Below are positions 33,508 to 41,830 of a stretch of 64,000 nt of DNA, piece by piece; positions within the stretch are counted from its first letter, which is position 1; each line of letters opens with the position of its first letter. The notes under the pieces are model-generated. The model searched no databases. It was not told the origin of the DNA and worked only from the letters and a program-made list of their open reading frames with translations. The position numbers were made by a program, and so were the translations under genes. This DNA is from Paraburkholderia sp. PREW-6R (GTDB taxonomy: Bacteria > Pseudomonadota > Gammaproteobacteria > Burkholderiales > Burkholderiaceae): NCBI RefSeq assembly GCF_039621805.1, contig NZ_CP155075.1, forward strand, positions 806,001 to 870,000. The letters are read 5' to 3'.

Positions 33508-33538
33508 AAGGCCCCGCCAGAGATGAAAGGGGCCTTTT
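33508..33538 (+). terminator. Terminator-like hairpin upstream of isochorismatase gene
   Basis: An 8-bp inverted repeat (AAGGCCCC and GGGGCCTT, 13-base loop) continues into TT, AG and TTT, about 40 bases before the isochorismatase start. No plus-strand gene ends just before it, so it may attenuate a leader transcript. The 345 bases from the CxCGC gene to the isochorismatase hold nothing else I can support. Confidence 0.5.
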
Positions 33539-33577
33539 AGTTTCTCCGTCATCACTGGCACAATCAGGAGAAACAGC

Positions 33578-34120
33578 ATGAATCAATCTGCTCTAAGACG
33601 CCCTGCCTTATTGATCATCGATATGCAATTGGGCCTTTTTAACGGCTCGGACAAGCCGTACGAGGGCGACCGTGTGCTAAAAAATATCAACCAACTCATT
33701 AAGCGCGCACGCGGCGCCAATGCTCCGATATTCGCTGCCCGTCACACTGGGCCAAGAGGCACACCCATCGAACCGGGCAGCCCGCTTTCTCAGTTGGTAC
33801 CCCAGTTGGATGTGGACGTGAAACGCGACTTGATATTCGATAAAACCAGGCCTTGTTGCTTTTTCGGCACGTCGCTCGGCGAGCGGCTCGCCGAAGCAGG
33901 TACCAGCGAGTTAGTCATAGTCGGAATGAAGACTCAATATTGCATCGACGCAACCTGCCGAACTGCGGCCGACATGGGTCTCAGGCCAGTTCTGATAGCG
34001 GATGCTCACACCTGCATGGACACACGTGTATTGCCAGCAAGAGCGATCATCGAACACCACAACGCTACCTTGGATGGATCCTTCGTGACGCTGGCGAGCG
34101 CTGCCAACTACGAGTTTTGA
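33578..34120 (+). CDS. Isochorismatase-family cysteine hydrolase
   Basis: A 180-residue cytoplasmic hydrolase. The catalytic triad is visible: Asp15 in LLIIDMQ, Lys89 in FDKTRPCCFF, and Cys122 in GMKTQYCIDATCR. The GMKTQYC nucleophile loop fits nicotinamidase/isochorismatase-like amidohydrolases. The substrate is unknown and could be an amide or a vinyl ether. AGGAG lies seven bases upstream of the start. It stands alone, with gene-poor DNA on both sides, and the preceding hairpin may control it. Confidence 0.9.
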   Translation: MNQSALRRPALLIIDMQLGLFNGSDKPYEGDRVLKNINQLIKRARGANAPIFAARHTGPRGTPIEPGSPLSQLVPQLDVDVKRDLIFDKTRPCCFFGTSLGERLAEAGTSELVIVGMKTQYCIDATCRTAADMGLRPVLIADAHTCMDTRVLPARAIIEHHNATLDGSFVTLASAANYEF

Positions 34121-34194
34121 GTTTGTTCGATCGCGAGTCCGGGACATTCGGCTCGCGTGTCGTCACTTCGCTTTGTCGCGTCGAACGTCTCAAA

Positions 34195-34269
34195 CTGGCC
34201 GAACCGGGCCGACAGAAGCCTCGCGGAACGCTGATCGCGGCAGATGCGCGGAAGGCATGGATCGACATA
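34195..34269. repeat. Dispersed 75-bp repeat, copy 1
   Basis: This segment aligns with 34922-34997, sharing the 17-base run CGCTGATCGCGGCAGAT and most flanking positions. It lies in the 359-base gap after the isochorismatase gene, which otherwise contains only a small GTCTGCG/CGCAGAC inverted repeat (34420-34444). Confidence 0.6.
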
Positions 34270-34479
34270 CAAGGGACCTTCGGCGCGCCCGGTAGCGGAC
34301 ATTCGCGGGCAACTATTCGACTGGTCCAAGGTCGACAGACTGTCGTCGCGGCGCGGGGGAAGGACCTCCGTCAGGGGCACCAGTGGGTAAAGCCGACCGC
34401 GCCCAGGGTCTTGGGCACCGTCTGCGTAATAGTCAGGCGCAGACCTCGCCCCGCCGCACCGATTGATTGAAGCTTACTG

Positions 34480-34854
34480 CTATGCCTCGCTACCGCCCTT
34501 CCATAAAGGCCGAAGCGCATGTTCGCGCGGTAGTTCTCGGGGCGCATCGCCTGCTAGCCCGTAAACTTCAATACCACTCAATAGACCAGCGCTCTCAAAA
34601 ATAAATATCCCAGTCGGCGCATCATCGGGACCAAATATGAAGTCCCCAAGAATGTGTACGCCGGGGGGCGCTGGTTCGTGACCTTTGATTTGGAAATTGA
34701 TAGACCCGCAGCCGCAGGGGCAGCGCCACGGCGTTATCTCCGCAACTGCGAGTTGCTCAACAAATTCTCGCGCTTCCGGCTCACCATGTTCAAGCATCCA
34801 ACGAGCCAGGGACATCTCTGATGCAGACAGTGGGCGGTTCTGTGCAGGAGTCAT
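34480..34854 (-). CDS. Small CxCGC-motif protein, hypothetical (second family member)
   Basis: A 124-residue protein with CPCGCGSINFQIKG (cysteines 45, 47 and 49), an N-terminal helix (SLARWMLEHGEPEAREFVEQ) and later strands (GIFIFESAGLLSGIEVYGL), ending with a Pro/Arg-rich segment. It shares its layout with the protein at 32825-33232. It lies between two copies of a 75-bp direct repeat, so it may have been inserted or duplicated as a unit. The start is uncertain because there is no clear ribosome site. Metal binding by the cysteine cluster is possible. The role is unknown. Confidence 0.6.
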   Translation of the reverse strand: MTPAQNRPLSASEMSLARWMLEHGEPEAREFVEQLAVAEITPWRCPCGCGSINFQIKGHEPAPPGVHILGDFIFGPDDAPTGIFIFESAGLLSGIEVYGLAGDAPRELPREHALRPLWKGGSEA

Positions 34855-34921
34855 GGTGTGAGAATTCGGCCGTGATCCTTCGGATTGTGAACGATGTACA
34901 TAGCGGCGTCGAGTGACGGAA

Positions 34922-34997
34922 CTGGCCGGTCCCGGGCCTACACGAACACCACGGACCGCTGATCGCGGCAGATATGCGAAAGGCATGGATTGGCACA
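34922..34997. repeat. Dispersed 75-bp repeat, copy 2
   Basis: Second copy in the same orientation, 727 bases from the first, flanking the CxCGC gene. The 356-base gap that contains it (34855-35210) holds no other feature I can support. Confidence 0.6.
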
Positions 34998-35210
34998 CTT
35001 CGACCCTTCGCCCCGGCGGAAACTCGACGGCGGTTCCGAAGTGTGCTGCGGCCGTTCGCTCGGTCAGGTTGGGCGGTAGCTGCCTGGCGTTCCTGTCGAG
35101 AACTTCTGGCGCGCGGTCATCAAATCGCCGGCAGAAAATTCGGGCTCTCAGATCGGCCTACAAACCGCTCGCAAACATCGGCTATGCATTGCGACAGAAC
35201 CGATTCGACG

Positions 35211-36080
35211 CTAGGCGACGAACCGGATCTCGCTGTTCTCGATGGCAGCCTGGTTGCCGTATTGCCAGGTGATGTTGCGGTGTTCATGTCCGATCGGCAG
35301 ACCCGAGTAGATCGGCAGGTCGAAGCCGACCAGCACGTCGACAAGCATCTGCTCGAGCGTGAAATCCGCGCCGTCCGGGATCGGGCAGCGCGTGAATTGC
35401 CCGAGTACGAACGCGCGCGCCCCGTCGAACGCGCCGCTCAGACGCAGTTGCGTCAGGCTGCGGTCGAGCCGGTAGCCTAATTCCGTCACGTCCTCCAGCA
35501 GTACGATCGCGTCGCGTGAGTGAAGCGACCAAGGTGTACCCGCGACGCTCGCGAGCACCGTCACGTTGCCGCCGCACAGATATCCCCGCACGGCACCAGA
35601 GTCACCAGACAAATGCCGCAGGCTCAGCGGAAAGCGTTTGCCACCAGTCAGCGCGGCTCGCACGTCGGCACGCGTCGCGTCGTCGACCTTGGTCGCCAGG
35701 CTGTGGAATGTCGGGCCATGCAACAAGCGCACGCCGGGTCGGTCGGAGAGCGCGCAGAAAAGCGACGTCGCGTCGGAAAAACCGATGATCGTCTTCGGCG
35801 TCGCGATCTCGTCGGGCAGGTGCTCGAGCAGGTGCGCGCAACCGAATCCTCCCCGCGCGAGCCAGACGACGTCGATCGACGGGTCCATCAGCATGCGCCG
35901 CAGATCGCTCGCGCGCTCCTCGGCAGTTCCGGCGAAATAGCGGTACCGGCTGCCGAGATGCGCGCCCGTCTGGACCTTGAAGCCCCAGCTCTCGACGAGC
36001 GCGATGCCACGCTCGATGCCTAGCGGATCGGGTACACCCGCGGGCGCGACTACGCCCACTGTCTTGCATCTTGATTCCAT
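35211..36080 (-). CDS. ldcA: LD-carboxypeptidase (S66 family, LdcA-like)
   Basis: Serine peptidase that trims the terminal D-alanine from murein tetrapeptides during cell-wall recycling. It has 289 residues, close to the usual 300 or so. The S66 triad is visible: Ser102 in IIGFSDATS, Glu196 in VLLEDVTELGYR, and His265 in GLPIGHEHRN. The N-terminal TVGVVAPAG and ARGGFGCAHLLE also fit. Most members are cytoplasmic and no signal peptide is seen. The frame runs 75 codons further upstream, but conservation begins at the ATG used, which has no strong ribosome site. It stands alone on this strand. Confidence 0.88.
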   Translation of the reverse strand: MESRCKTVGVVAPAGVPDPLGIERGIALVESWGFKVQTGAHLGSRYRYFAGTAEERASDLRRMLMDPSIDVVWLARGGFGCAHLLEHLPDEIATPKTIIGFSDATSLFCALSDRPGVRLLHGPTFHSLATKVDDATRADVRAALTGGKRFPLSLRHLSGDSGAVRGYLCGGNVTVLASVAGTPWSLHSRDAIVLLEDVTELGYRLDRSLTQLRLSGAFDGARAFVLGQFTRCPIPDGADFTLEQMLVDVLVGFDLPIYSGLPIGHEHRNITWQYGNQAAIENSEIRFVA

Positions 36081-36810
36081 TGAACAGATACCGTGGATAA
36101 AGAACCTGCTGACTATACCCGACACTGCCCGCGCGCCGCTCACCCCTGCAAGGCGACATCGAACGCGTTGGGAGGCCCGCCTCCGGCTTCCGGGAATCCG
36201 TTTCGCTGCCAGCACCGCCTCAGAATTACCGTCGATGCGAATTCGCCGACCGAAGGATTGAATGGCCGTTTGCACAATGCAAATGTCATTGGGGTAGTCG
36301 CGCAACGCATCGGCTAAAGGTTCGTTGCTGGCCGCGTGCTGCCTGAAGCGTCGGGCGCAAGTCGACCCACAAGCGACAGTCGGGCATCTCCAGAGCGGCC
36401 ACTCGCCGACGTGCGATTTCGCGAGGGTTTGCAGCTAGCGCGCATTAGCCCCCTTTCCATGTCGGCGATCGAGCAACTGCCACTTCGCGATCCGATATGC
36501 CGTTCGGGCTCTCAAACTACCTCGCCGTCGCGCGATGGTTTAGTGAAGTCTTCAGTTTCCGGGGATGGGCAGAAAAAGCCCGTTTGCTCCGCTTTCACTC
36601 GCCTGCCGCGCCGCGCCTGCAATTTCGCGACAATCGCGCGACGCGCCGGCACTTCGATCAGGTAATAGCAAAGTACGCCATCAGCGGACGCGGATATGTT
36701 CGTGCTCGTGACCCACGGCAGTATCTACTTCGAGAAACTCTTGTCGCTCTGACTTAATCGCGCGCGCGGCAGTTCCGCGGTCATCGTCTTGCCGCAAATT
36801 CGCCAATGAA
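36081..36810. other. Gene-poor spacer with decayed coding look
   Basis: A 730-base stretch between the peptidase and the AraC gene. Several short frames exist on the plus strand (for example 36497-36757, beginning MPFGLSNYLAVARW), but none has a ribosome site or recognisable homology. I see no repeats or strong hairpins. Confidence 0.45.
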
Positions 36811-37638
36811 TCAGCTACCGACTGTCCGGTGGGCAAGTCGGTATGCGCGCGGCGTCACACCGGTGTATCGATGAAATACTTCGGTGAAATGCTGCTGAGT
36901 CCGAAACCCCGCGCGCGCGCCAACGTCAACCAGAGGAGGGGTTTGTTGGCACAACATCGTCCTGGCAAATTTCACCCGTTCGAGTGTCACGTACAGATGC
37001 GGTGGGGTACCTGTCGCCGTTTTGAAAGCGCGTGCAAAGTTTGATGCACTCATGTGCACCAGCACTGCGAGTTGCCCGACCAGAATGGTTTCGGCTATGT
37101 GCTCATGAACGAAGGCTTCAATGCGAGTCAGCATTTGACGCGTAAGAGGCATGTCCGGCACTGCCGCACCGGCACAATGCCCATAGCGCAGAGCGACGTG
37201 CACCGAGACGACATCGGCAAACGCGTCGGCGCAGGCAGCGTCGATGAGATCCGCATGATGCAAGGTAGTCAGTGTGCCCGCGGCCTCGCGCAGGAACGGA
37301 TTCCAAAACCTGGACCATCTTGGGACCACGTCAAACGCCAGTTGCGAGACTTGCCCAAGTACGCCCGGTTTGAGTGCGATAACCCATCCAGCGGGATTGT
37401 TGTCAGCGACTGCGGCCAACTGCGCCCCCACCGGGATAATTGCGACAAATGGCGCACTGATCAGAATAGAACGGCTTATTTCGGGACCGTCGCCGCCTGC
37501 AGTCCCCGCAACAGTGCAACCTGTCGGTATAACCAGGCGAAGTCCCTGCATTGAATTCAGCCAGCTATCGGTGAATGCGATATTCATCGGTTGGCAGCGC
37601 AACCCGTGCTGCGGGGTCGACCCTATTTCTTGCTTCAT
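36811..37638 (-). CDS. AraC-family transcriptional regulator
   Basis: Regulator of 275 residues. The C-terminal third is a two-helix-turn-helix AraC domain: ETILVGQLAVLVHMSASNFA, FKTATGTPPHLYVTLERVKF, and AGFRTQQHFTEVFHRYTGVT with PRAYR. The N-terminal two thirds is a probable sensing domain (LRLVIPTGCTVAGTAGGDG, VAIIPVGAQLAAVAD) without a recognised ligand. An in-frame ATG 17 codons later is an alternative start. Neither has a clear ribosome site. No obvious target operon adjoins it. Confidence 0.88.
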   Translation of the reverse strand: MKQEIGSTPQHGLRCQPMNIAFTDSWLNSMQGLRLVIPTGCTVAGTAGGDGPEISRSILISAPFVAIIPVGAQLAAVADNNPAGWVIALKPGVLGQVSQLAFDVVPRWSRFWNPFLREAAGTLTTLHHADLIDAACADAFADVVSVHVALRYGHCAGAAVPDMPLTRQMLTRIEAFVHEHIAETILVGQLAVLVHMSASNFARAFKTATGTPPHLYVTLERVKFARTMLCQQTPPLVDVGARAGFRTQQHFTEVFHRYTGVTPRAYRLAHRTVGS

Positions 37639-37729
37639 GGGTTAAGCAGACGCCTGCAAAAAGCACGGACCGAGGCGAGATCTAATCCGGACGTTTTTGG
37701 GTCTACCTCCTCCCGGAGGAGCGGATGAA

Positions 37730-38863
37730 TCAGCACTGCATTCCGTATCGAGGCAACGAGACGGTGAAGATGCAGCCGGTGCCAGGGACGTCGCGCACAC
37801 TGAGAACGCCGTCATTCGCTTCGACGCTAGACTTTGCGATTGACAAGCTCAGCCCCACATCAGTTTTATCGGTAGTTCGCTGCATGAACGGAACGAACAT
37901 TCGCTCAATGTCGCCAGGATGGAGGCCGCCGCAGTGATCTTTCACATCGATGAGTATTCGATCAGACAGCGCGTATGCGTCCAACATGACTTCCGTATGA
38001 GGCTGCGTGAATTTGATGGCGTTCTGAAGGAGGCTCCCCACGGCTGCACACAACTCGTCGCGGTCCCCCTTCACGGCAAGACGGAAATCGATATCGGCGA
38101 TCGTCAGCGTGCAGTGGTTCAACTGCGCCAGAACGCTGGCGGCGATACCCACTTCAGCGATGAAGTCGTCGACAGGGAATATTCTCACCTGTATGGAGTT
38201 CATGCTAAAAAGGCGCACTTCGTCAACAGAGCGATCGATCAGCTCGCGTAAGCCGTCGAGGCTGCGCTCCAGAACTGTCCCCGTGGCGCCAGTCAGACTT
38301 AGATTTGCTTCTTTTGCGGCAGTAAAAGCAAGTGTTGCGGTCTGAAGCAGGTTACGCAATTCGTGCGCGAAGGACGCTAGCCGCTCGCGCGTCGCGATTT
38401 CCTGGCTGTCAACAAGCGCGAAATCGCGTTGGTCGCTGAATTCAGTCACCGCATCGGCGATGGCATTGTCCAGACATCGGTTGAGGGTACGAAATTCGTC
38501 GACAGAGAAAGGAGCATCACGCTCGTGTGCGAGATCGGTAATGGCTTGGCAAATATCGCCATAATCATGCACTGCCTCACCGATTGAAAAACCCAGGATC
38601 AATAGCTCGCGCCCGTGCTGCGCGGCTGCCAGACCAATTTCCGATGGAACCCCGCCGCCGCCCGCAGGACCGGAAATCCTGAGGCCGTCCATCGGGTCCG
38701 ACGACTGTTCTGCCCGAAGAACTCTTATCAGTTGCTCAAGGAAGAGCGGAACTCCATTTTCGAGCTGTTCAACCGTCGCACTTCGCCCGGGTCGCCCTGC
38801 GACCTTTGCCCGGCATCGCCTCACCAGTTCGTCGCGGTTATTCGCCAGAAAGTCATGCATCAT
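37730..38863 (-). CDS. Orphan sensor histidine kinase
   Basis: Cytoplasmic kinase of 377 residues without membrane spans. Seen: an N-terminal helical sensory module (FLANNRDELVRRCRAKVAG and GRELLILGFSIGEAVHDYGD) found in soluble Burkholderia kinases, the H-box FAHELRNLLQ (His167), the N-box LLQNAIKFTQ, and the ATP-lid glycines DHCGGLHPGD and DVGLSLSIAK. No response regulator is encoded next to it, so its partner is elsewhere. The start is one of two adjacent ATG codons after GGGGTG. The frame extends further up but not with protein-like sequence. The signal sensed is unknown. Confidence 0.85.
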   Translation of the reverse strand: MMHDFLANNRDELVRRCRAKVAGRPGRSATVEQLENGVPLFLEQLIRVLRAEQSSDPMDGLRISGPAGGGGVPSEIGLAAAQHGRELLILGFSIGEAVHDYGDICQAITDLAHERDAPFSVDEFRTLNRCLDNAIADAVTEFSDQRDFALVDSQEIATRERLASFAHELRNLLQTATLAFTAAKEANLSLTGATGTVLERSLDGLRELIDRSVDEVRLFSMNSIQVRIFPVDDFIAEVGIAASVLAQLNHCTLTIADIDFRLAVKGDRDELCAAVGSLLQNAIKFTQPHTEVMLDAYALSDRILIDVKDHCGGLHPGDIERMFVPFMQRTTDKTDVGLSLSIAKSSVEANDGVLSVRDVPGTGCIFTVSLPRYGMQC

Positions 38864-39333
38864 GTTGCACCCCCGTAACCTCGCCGTTCTATTCCGCGAA
38901 TTGGCTAAACGCGGTGACGGCGCGTTCAACTCCCCGCGGTGCCCCTGCATGTCGGCAACGGAGCAAAATCCTGGAATCCATACGGACGCAAGGGCCGCTA
39001 CCCGCCGCGCCCATCGAGCTATGTGGCAGATCGTCGGTGTGATCATCCTACGCGCTATCGCTGAGGAAGTAATTGTTTCCCTTAGTTCCCACCTGCACCA
39101 TGCAGCACTCCAGATCTGTAAGAGCTTTCATAGTCAGGGTTTTTATCTCGTCTCCAACGCCGTTGAAGCGGGCGGCGTTGAAAATTGTCGACAATTTAGT
39201 CGTCGGCGTCGACGGTCCGTTCATGGCCGAACAGAGCCACACAGTTCCCCACCCTACGCCAATTCGAGCGCAACTCCTTATCCACCTGTTCGTGTAACAG
39301 CCACAGGCCCACTGCGGGCTCGCGCCGTCGCGC
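38864..39333. other. Gene-poor spacer
   Basis: About 470 bases. A minus-strand frame ending at 39048 contains KLSTIFNAARFNGVGDEI and KALTDLECCMVQVGTKG, which looks protein-like and could be a small gene of about 57 residues (39048-39221). It lacks a ribosome site and I cannot confirm it. Confidence 0.35.
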
Positions 39334-39730
39334 GTCGAAATATCAATCACCGAAGGCGCTGGTTCGAGTTCTCAGCGCGGCGGCCACCGCGGCACGGGCC
39401 ACTCAAGCCTCTATCACCCGCGCAGCGTCCGGCTGGACAAGATCAGAATCGACCGCAGTTTCGCGCACAAAATGAGCACCGAGCCAGAAAGCGCGGAAAC
39501 CGTCGCGGCACCCATGCGGCCGAGCAACGGTCTTGGGCTCACGAGTCACTGCGGAGAGCATCGAAGCTTCGACCGATAAAGCGCATCTGACCGCACGTGG
39601 CTATCAGCAGGGACAAGGCCTCCTATCCAGCCACGCAGTCGGCGCGGCGAAAATCGCCCCACTGCTGAAAGCCGAAGCATCGCGCGATGCGGTACTGGCA
39701 TCGATCTCACGGCTTTCGCACCGCCAGTAG
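39334..39730 (+). pseudogene. Broken EAL-domain (c-di-GMP phosphodiesterase) remnant
   Basis: Translated in pieces, this stretch reads like the C-terminal half of an EAL domain. EISITEGAGSS parallels the ITE region, GTGHSSLYHPRSVRLDKIRI followed by DRSFAHKMSTEPESAETVAA parallels the DFGTGYSSL and KIDRSF blocks, and after a frame change VTAESIEAS and GYQQGQGLLSSHAVGA parallel the E-G-VE and GYxQGYLF region. The second part is in another frame (mod 3 shift between about 39510 and 39533), and the start of the gene is missing. It encodes no functional enzyme. It is a relic of a signalling gene next to the histidine kinase. Confidence 0.75.
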
Positions 39731-39737
39731 ATCTCCA

Positions 39738-41150
39738 TCAATGCATCGGCAACGGCGCCTGCGCGCTGGATGACGGCGGCTCGCGCAACTGCCGGTCAAT
39801 GATGAGCAGCACGCCGCTTGCCACCAGCAGCACGACGATCACGATCGAAAAGCACGATGTCAGGCTGTGCGTCGCGTCCTGTACACGTCCGATCAGCGTC
39901 GTCACCGCGAAGCCGGCTACGCTGCCCGCCGCGCTGATCGTGCCGATGCCGGCCGCGGCGATATTGCGCGGCAAATAGGTTTGCGGAATCGTCCAGAACA
40001 CCGTCATCGATGCATAGATACCGATGTTCGCGAAGCAGAATCCGGCGAGTATCGCGGCCGGCCCGCGCGACAGCGCGATCACCGCGTAAGCGGCTGCCGC
40101 CAGCAGCAGCATTGCGTGAAGATGCTTGACGCGTTCGCCATGCCGGTCGGAATGACGGCTCACGAAGAACAGCCCGAGTGCGCCCGCCGCCGGCGGCAAC
40201 GCGACCACCGGACCCAACAGGTGCGGCGACCAGCCGAACGTGTGCACGATCTGCGGCAACCACGTCGACAGCGTCGCGAGACCCGCGAAAATGCCCGCGT
40301 TGATCATCGCGAGCATCAGCACGAGCGGATGCGCGATCACGTGGCGCAAGCGCGCGCGTTGCGCGAGCACCGGCGCGGGCGCTTCGTCGTCCAGACGTCG
40401 TCGCAGCCAGTCGCGTTGCGGGGCCGACAGCCACGCCGCCTGCGCGGGCGCGTCGGTCAGCACACGCAAGCCGATGATGCCGAGCACGATCGCGGGCAAC
40501 CCTTCGAGTAGAAACAGCCATTTCCAGCCGGGCAAACCGAGCATGCCGTCCATTTCGAGAATCCAGCCGGAGACGATGGCCGTCAGCACGTAACTCGCGG
40601 GCACCGAATACGTGAAGATCGCGTTATTGCGCGCGCGATAGCGCGCGGGGAACCAGTAGCTCAGATACAGCAGCAGACCGGGCGCGATGCCCGCTTCCGC
40701 CGCGCCGAGCAGCGCCCGCAACGCGTAGAAGCTGTAAGGCCCTTGCACGAACGCCATCAGCATCGTCACCGCGCCCCAGCCGATCGCGATGCGGGTCAGC
40801 ACCGTGCGTGCGCCGAAACGCGCCATCGCCAGATTGCTCGGAATCATGAACACGGCAAACGCGAGAAAAAACAGTCCGACGCCGATGCCGAACATCGCGC
40901 CGGTCAGATGCAATTGACGGTTCATCGAAAGCGCCGCGAAGCCAAGATTGCCGCGATCGACGATGGAGACGAGAAAGAGGCCGAACACGTACGGCATCAA
41001 TCGCCACGTCACCCTTCGTAGCGTCTCGCGTTCGAGCTTTTCGTCGCTATCGTTGCGCGGCTCGCGAACGACGCGGTGGCCGATCGCATCGCGTGGCGCG
41101 GGCGCGCACGGGTCGGCGGCGTCGGCGGCGCGGTTAGATTCCGGTTCCAT
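39738..41150 (-). CDS. MFS transporter, ACS (anion:cation symporter) family
   Basis: Inner-membrane carrier of 470 residues with about 12 spans. Seen: the ACS opening YVFGLFLVSIVDRGNLGFAA, the A-loop region IPSNLAMARFGARTVLTRIA, AAEAGIAPGLLLYLSYWFP and WLFLLEGLPAIVLGI. ACS members import organic acids such as tartrate, glucarate or phthalate. The start chosen has AGGA seven bases upstream, two codons inside the first ATG. It lies 33 bases after the LeuD-like gene as the last gene of the Rieske operon, so it may import the operon's substrate or a downstream acid. Confidence 0.88.
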   Translation of the reverse strand: MEPESNRAADAADPCAPAPRDAIGHRVVREPRNDSDEKLERETLRRVTWRLMPYVFGLFLVSIVDRGNLGFAALSMNRQLHLTGAMFGIGVGLFFLAFAVFMIPSNLAMARFGARTVLTRIAIGWGAVTMLMAFVQGPYSFYALRALLGAAEAGIAPGLLLYLSYWFPARYRARNNAIFTYSVPASYVLTAIVSGWILEMDGMLGLPGWKWLFLLEGLPAIVLGIIGLRVLTDAPAQAAWLSAPQRDWLRRRLDDEAPAPVLAQRARLRHVIAHPLVLMLAMINAGIFAGLATLSTWLPQIVHTFGWSPHLLGPVVALPPAAGALGLFFVSRHSDRHGERVKHLHAMLLLAAAAYAVIALSRGPAAILAGFCFANIGIYASMTVFWTIPQTYLPRNIAAAGIGTISAAGSVAGFAVTTLIGRVQDATHSLTSCFSIVIVVLLVASGVLLIIDRQLREPPSSSAQAPLPMH

Positions 41151-41183
41151 TGACATTTCCTCTTTTCGGCGCGAGCGTGCGCG

Positions 41184-41813
41184 TCAGCGTGGCGAGCGCG
41201 GGTCGTACGCCCACGGCCGGCGTCGCCGGTCGGAGGATCGGTAGGCATCGATCTTCTCGCGCCGTTGCAGCGTCACGTCGATTTCATCGATCCCGTTCAG
41301 CAGCATCGTGCGCAACGCCGGCGGCGTCTCGAAGCCGAAACTTTGGCCGTCAGGCGCGCGCACCGTTTGCGCATCGAGATCGACGGCAATTTGCGCATGG
41401 CCATGCGCATCCTGCATCTGCTGCGCCAGATCCCGCACGGCGTCCTCCGGCAACCGGACCGGCAGCAGTCCGTTGCGAAAACAATTGCTGAAAAAGATCT
41501 CGCCGAAACTCGGCGCGATCACGACACGAAAACCCGCCTGCCGCAGTGCGCGCGGCGCCGCCTCGCGCGACGATCCGCAACCGAAATTGCGCCCGGCCAG
41601 CAGGATGTGCGCATTCGACCACGGCGCCCGGTTCAGGATGAACCCAGGGTCGGGCGAGCCGTCGGCCTGCTTGCGCCAGTTCGCGAACAGACCCTCGGAC
41701 AGGCCCGCTTCGCTCGTGCGCAGCAGATACGGCGTCGGGATGATCTGATCGGTGTCGATGTTGATCTGCATGAGCGGCGCGGCGATCGCGCTGATGCGAG
41801 TGAAGGCTTCCAT
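41184..41813 (-). CDS. Aconitase-family small subunit (LeuD-like), catabolic paralogue
   Basis: Swivel-domain subunit of 209 residues that pairs with the LeuC-like protein encoded 17 bases upstream. Seen: INIDTDQIIPTPYLLRTSE near the N-terminus, GRNFGCGSSREAAPRALRQA, and IAPSFGEIFFSNCFRNGLLP. The substrate-loop block differs both from biosynthetic LeuD and from the first LeuD-like protein of this window. The C-terminus carries a basic tail (DRRRRPWAYDPRSPR). GGAG lies seven bases upstream of the start. Placement among oxygenase genes points to hydration of a ring-cleavage or side-chain acid, not to leucine synthesis. The reaction is inferred. Confidence 0.85.
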   Translation of the reverse strand: MEAFTRISAIAAPLMQINIDTDQIIPTPYLLRTSEAGLSEGLFANWRKQADGSPDPGFILNRAPWSNAHILLAGRNFGCGSSREAAPRALRQAGFRVVIAPSFGEIFFSNCFRNGLLPVRLPEDAVRDLAQQMQDAHGHAQIAVDLDAQTVRAPDGQSFGFETPPALRTMLLNGIDEIDVTLQRREKIDAYRSSDRRRRPWAYDPRSPR

Positions 41814-41830
41814 GAGCTTGCTCCGTTCGT

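Noticed and set aside
36497..36757. An 86-codon plus-strand frame in the spacer before the AraC gene
   Set aside because: No ribosome site or recognisable content.
39048..39221. A possible 57-residue minus-strand gene
   Set aside because: Protein-like composition but no ribosome site; kept only as a remark in the spacer entry.
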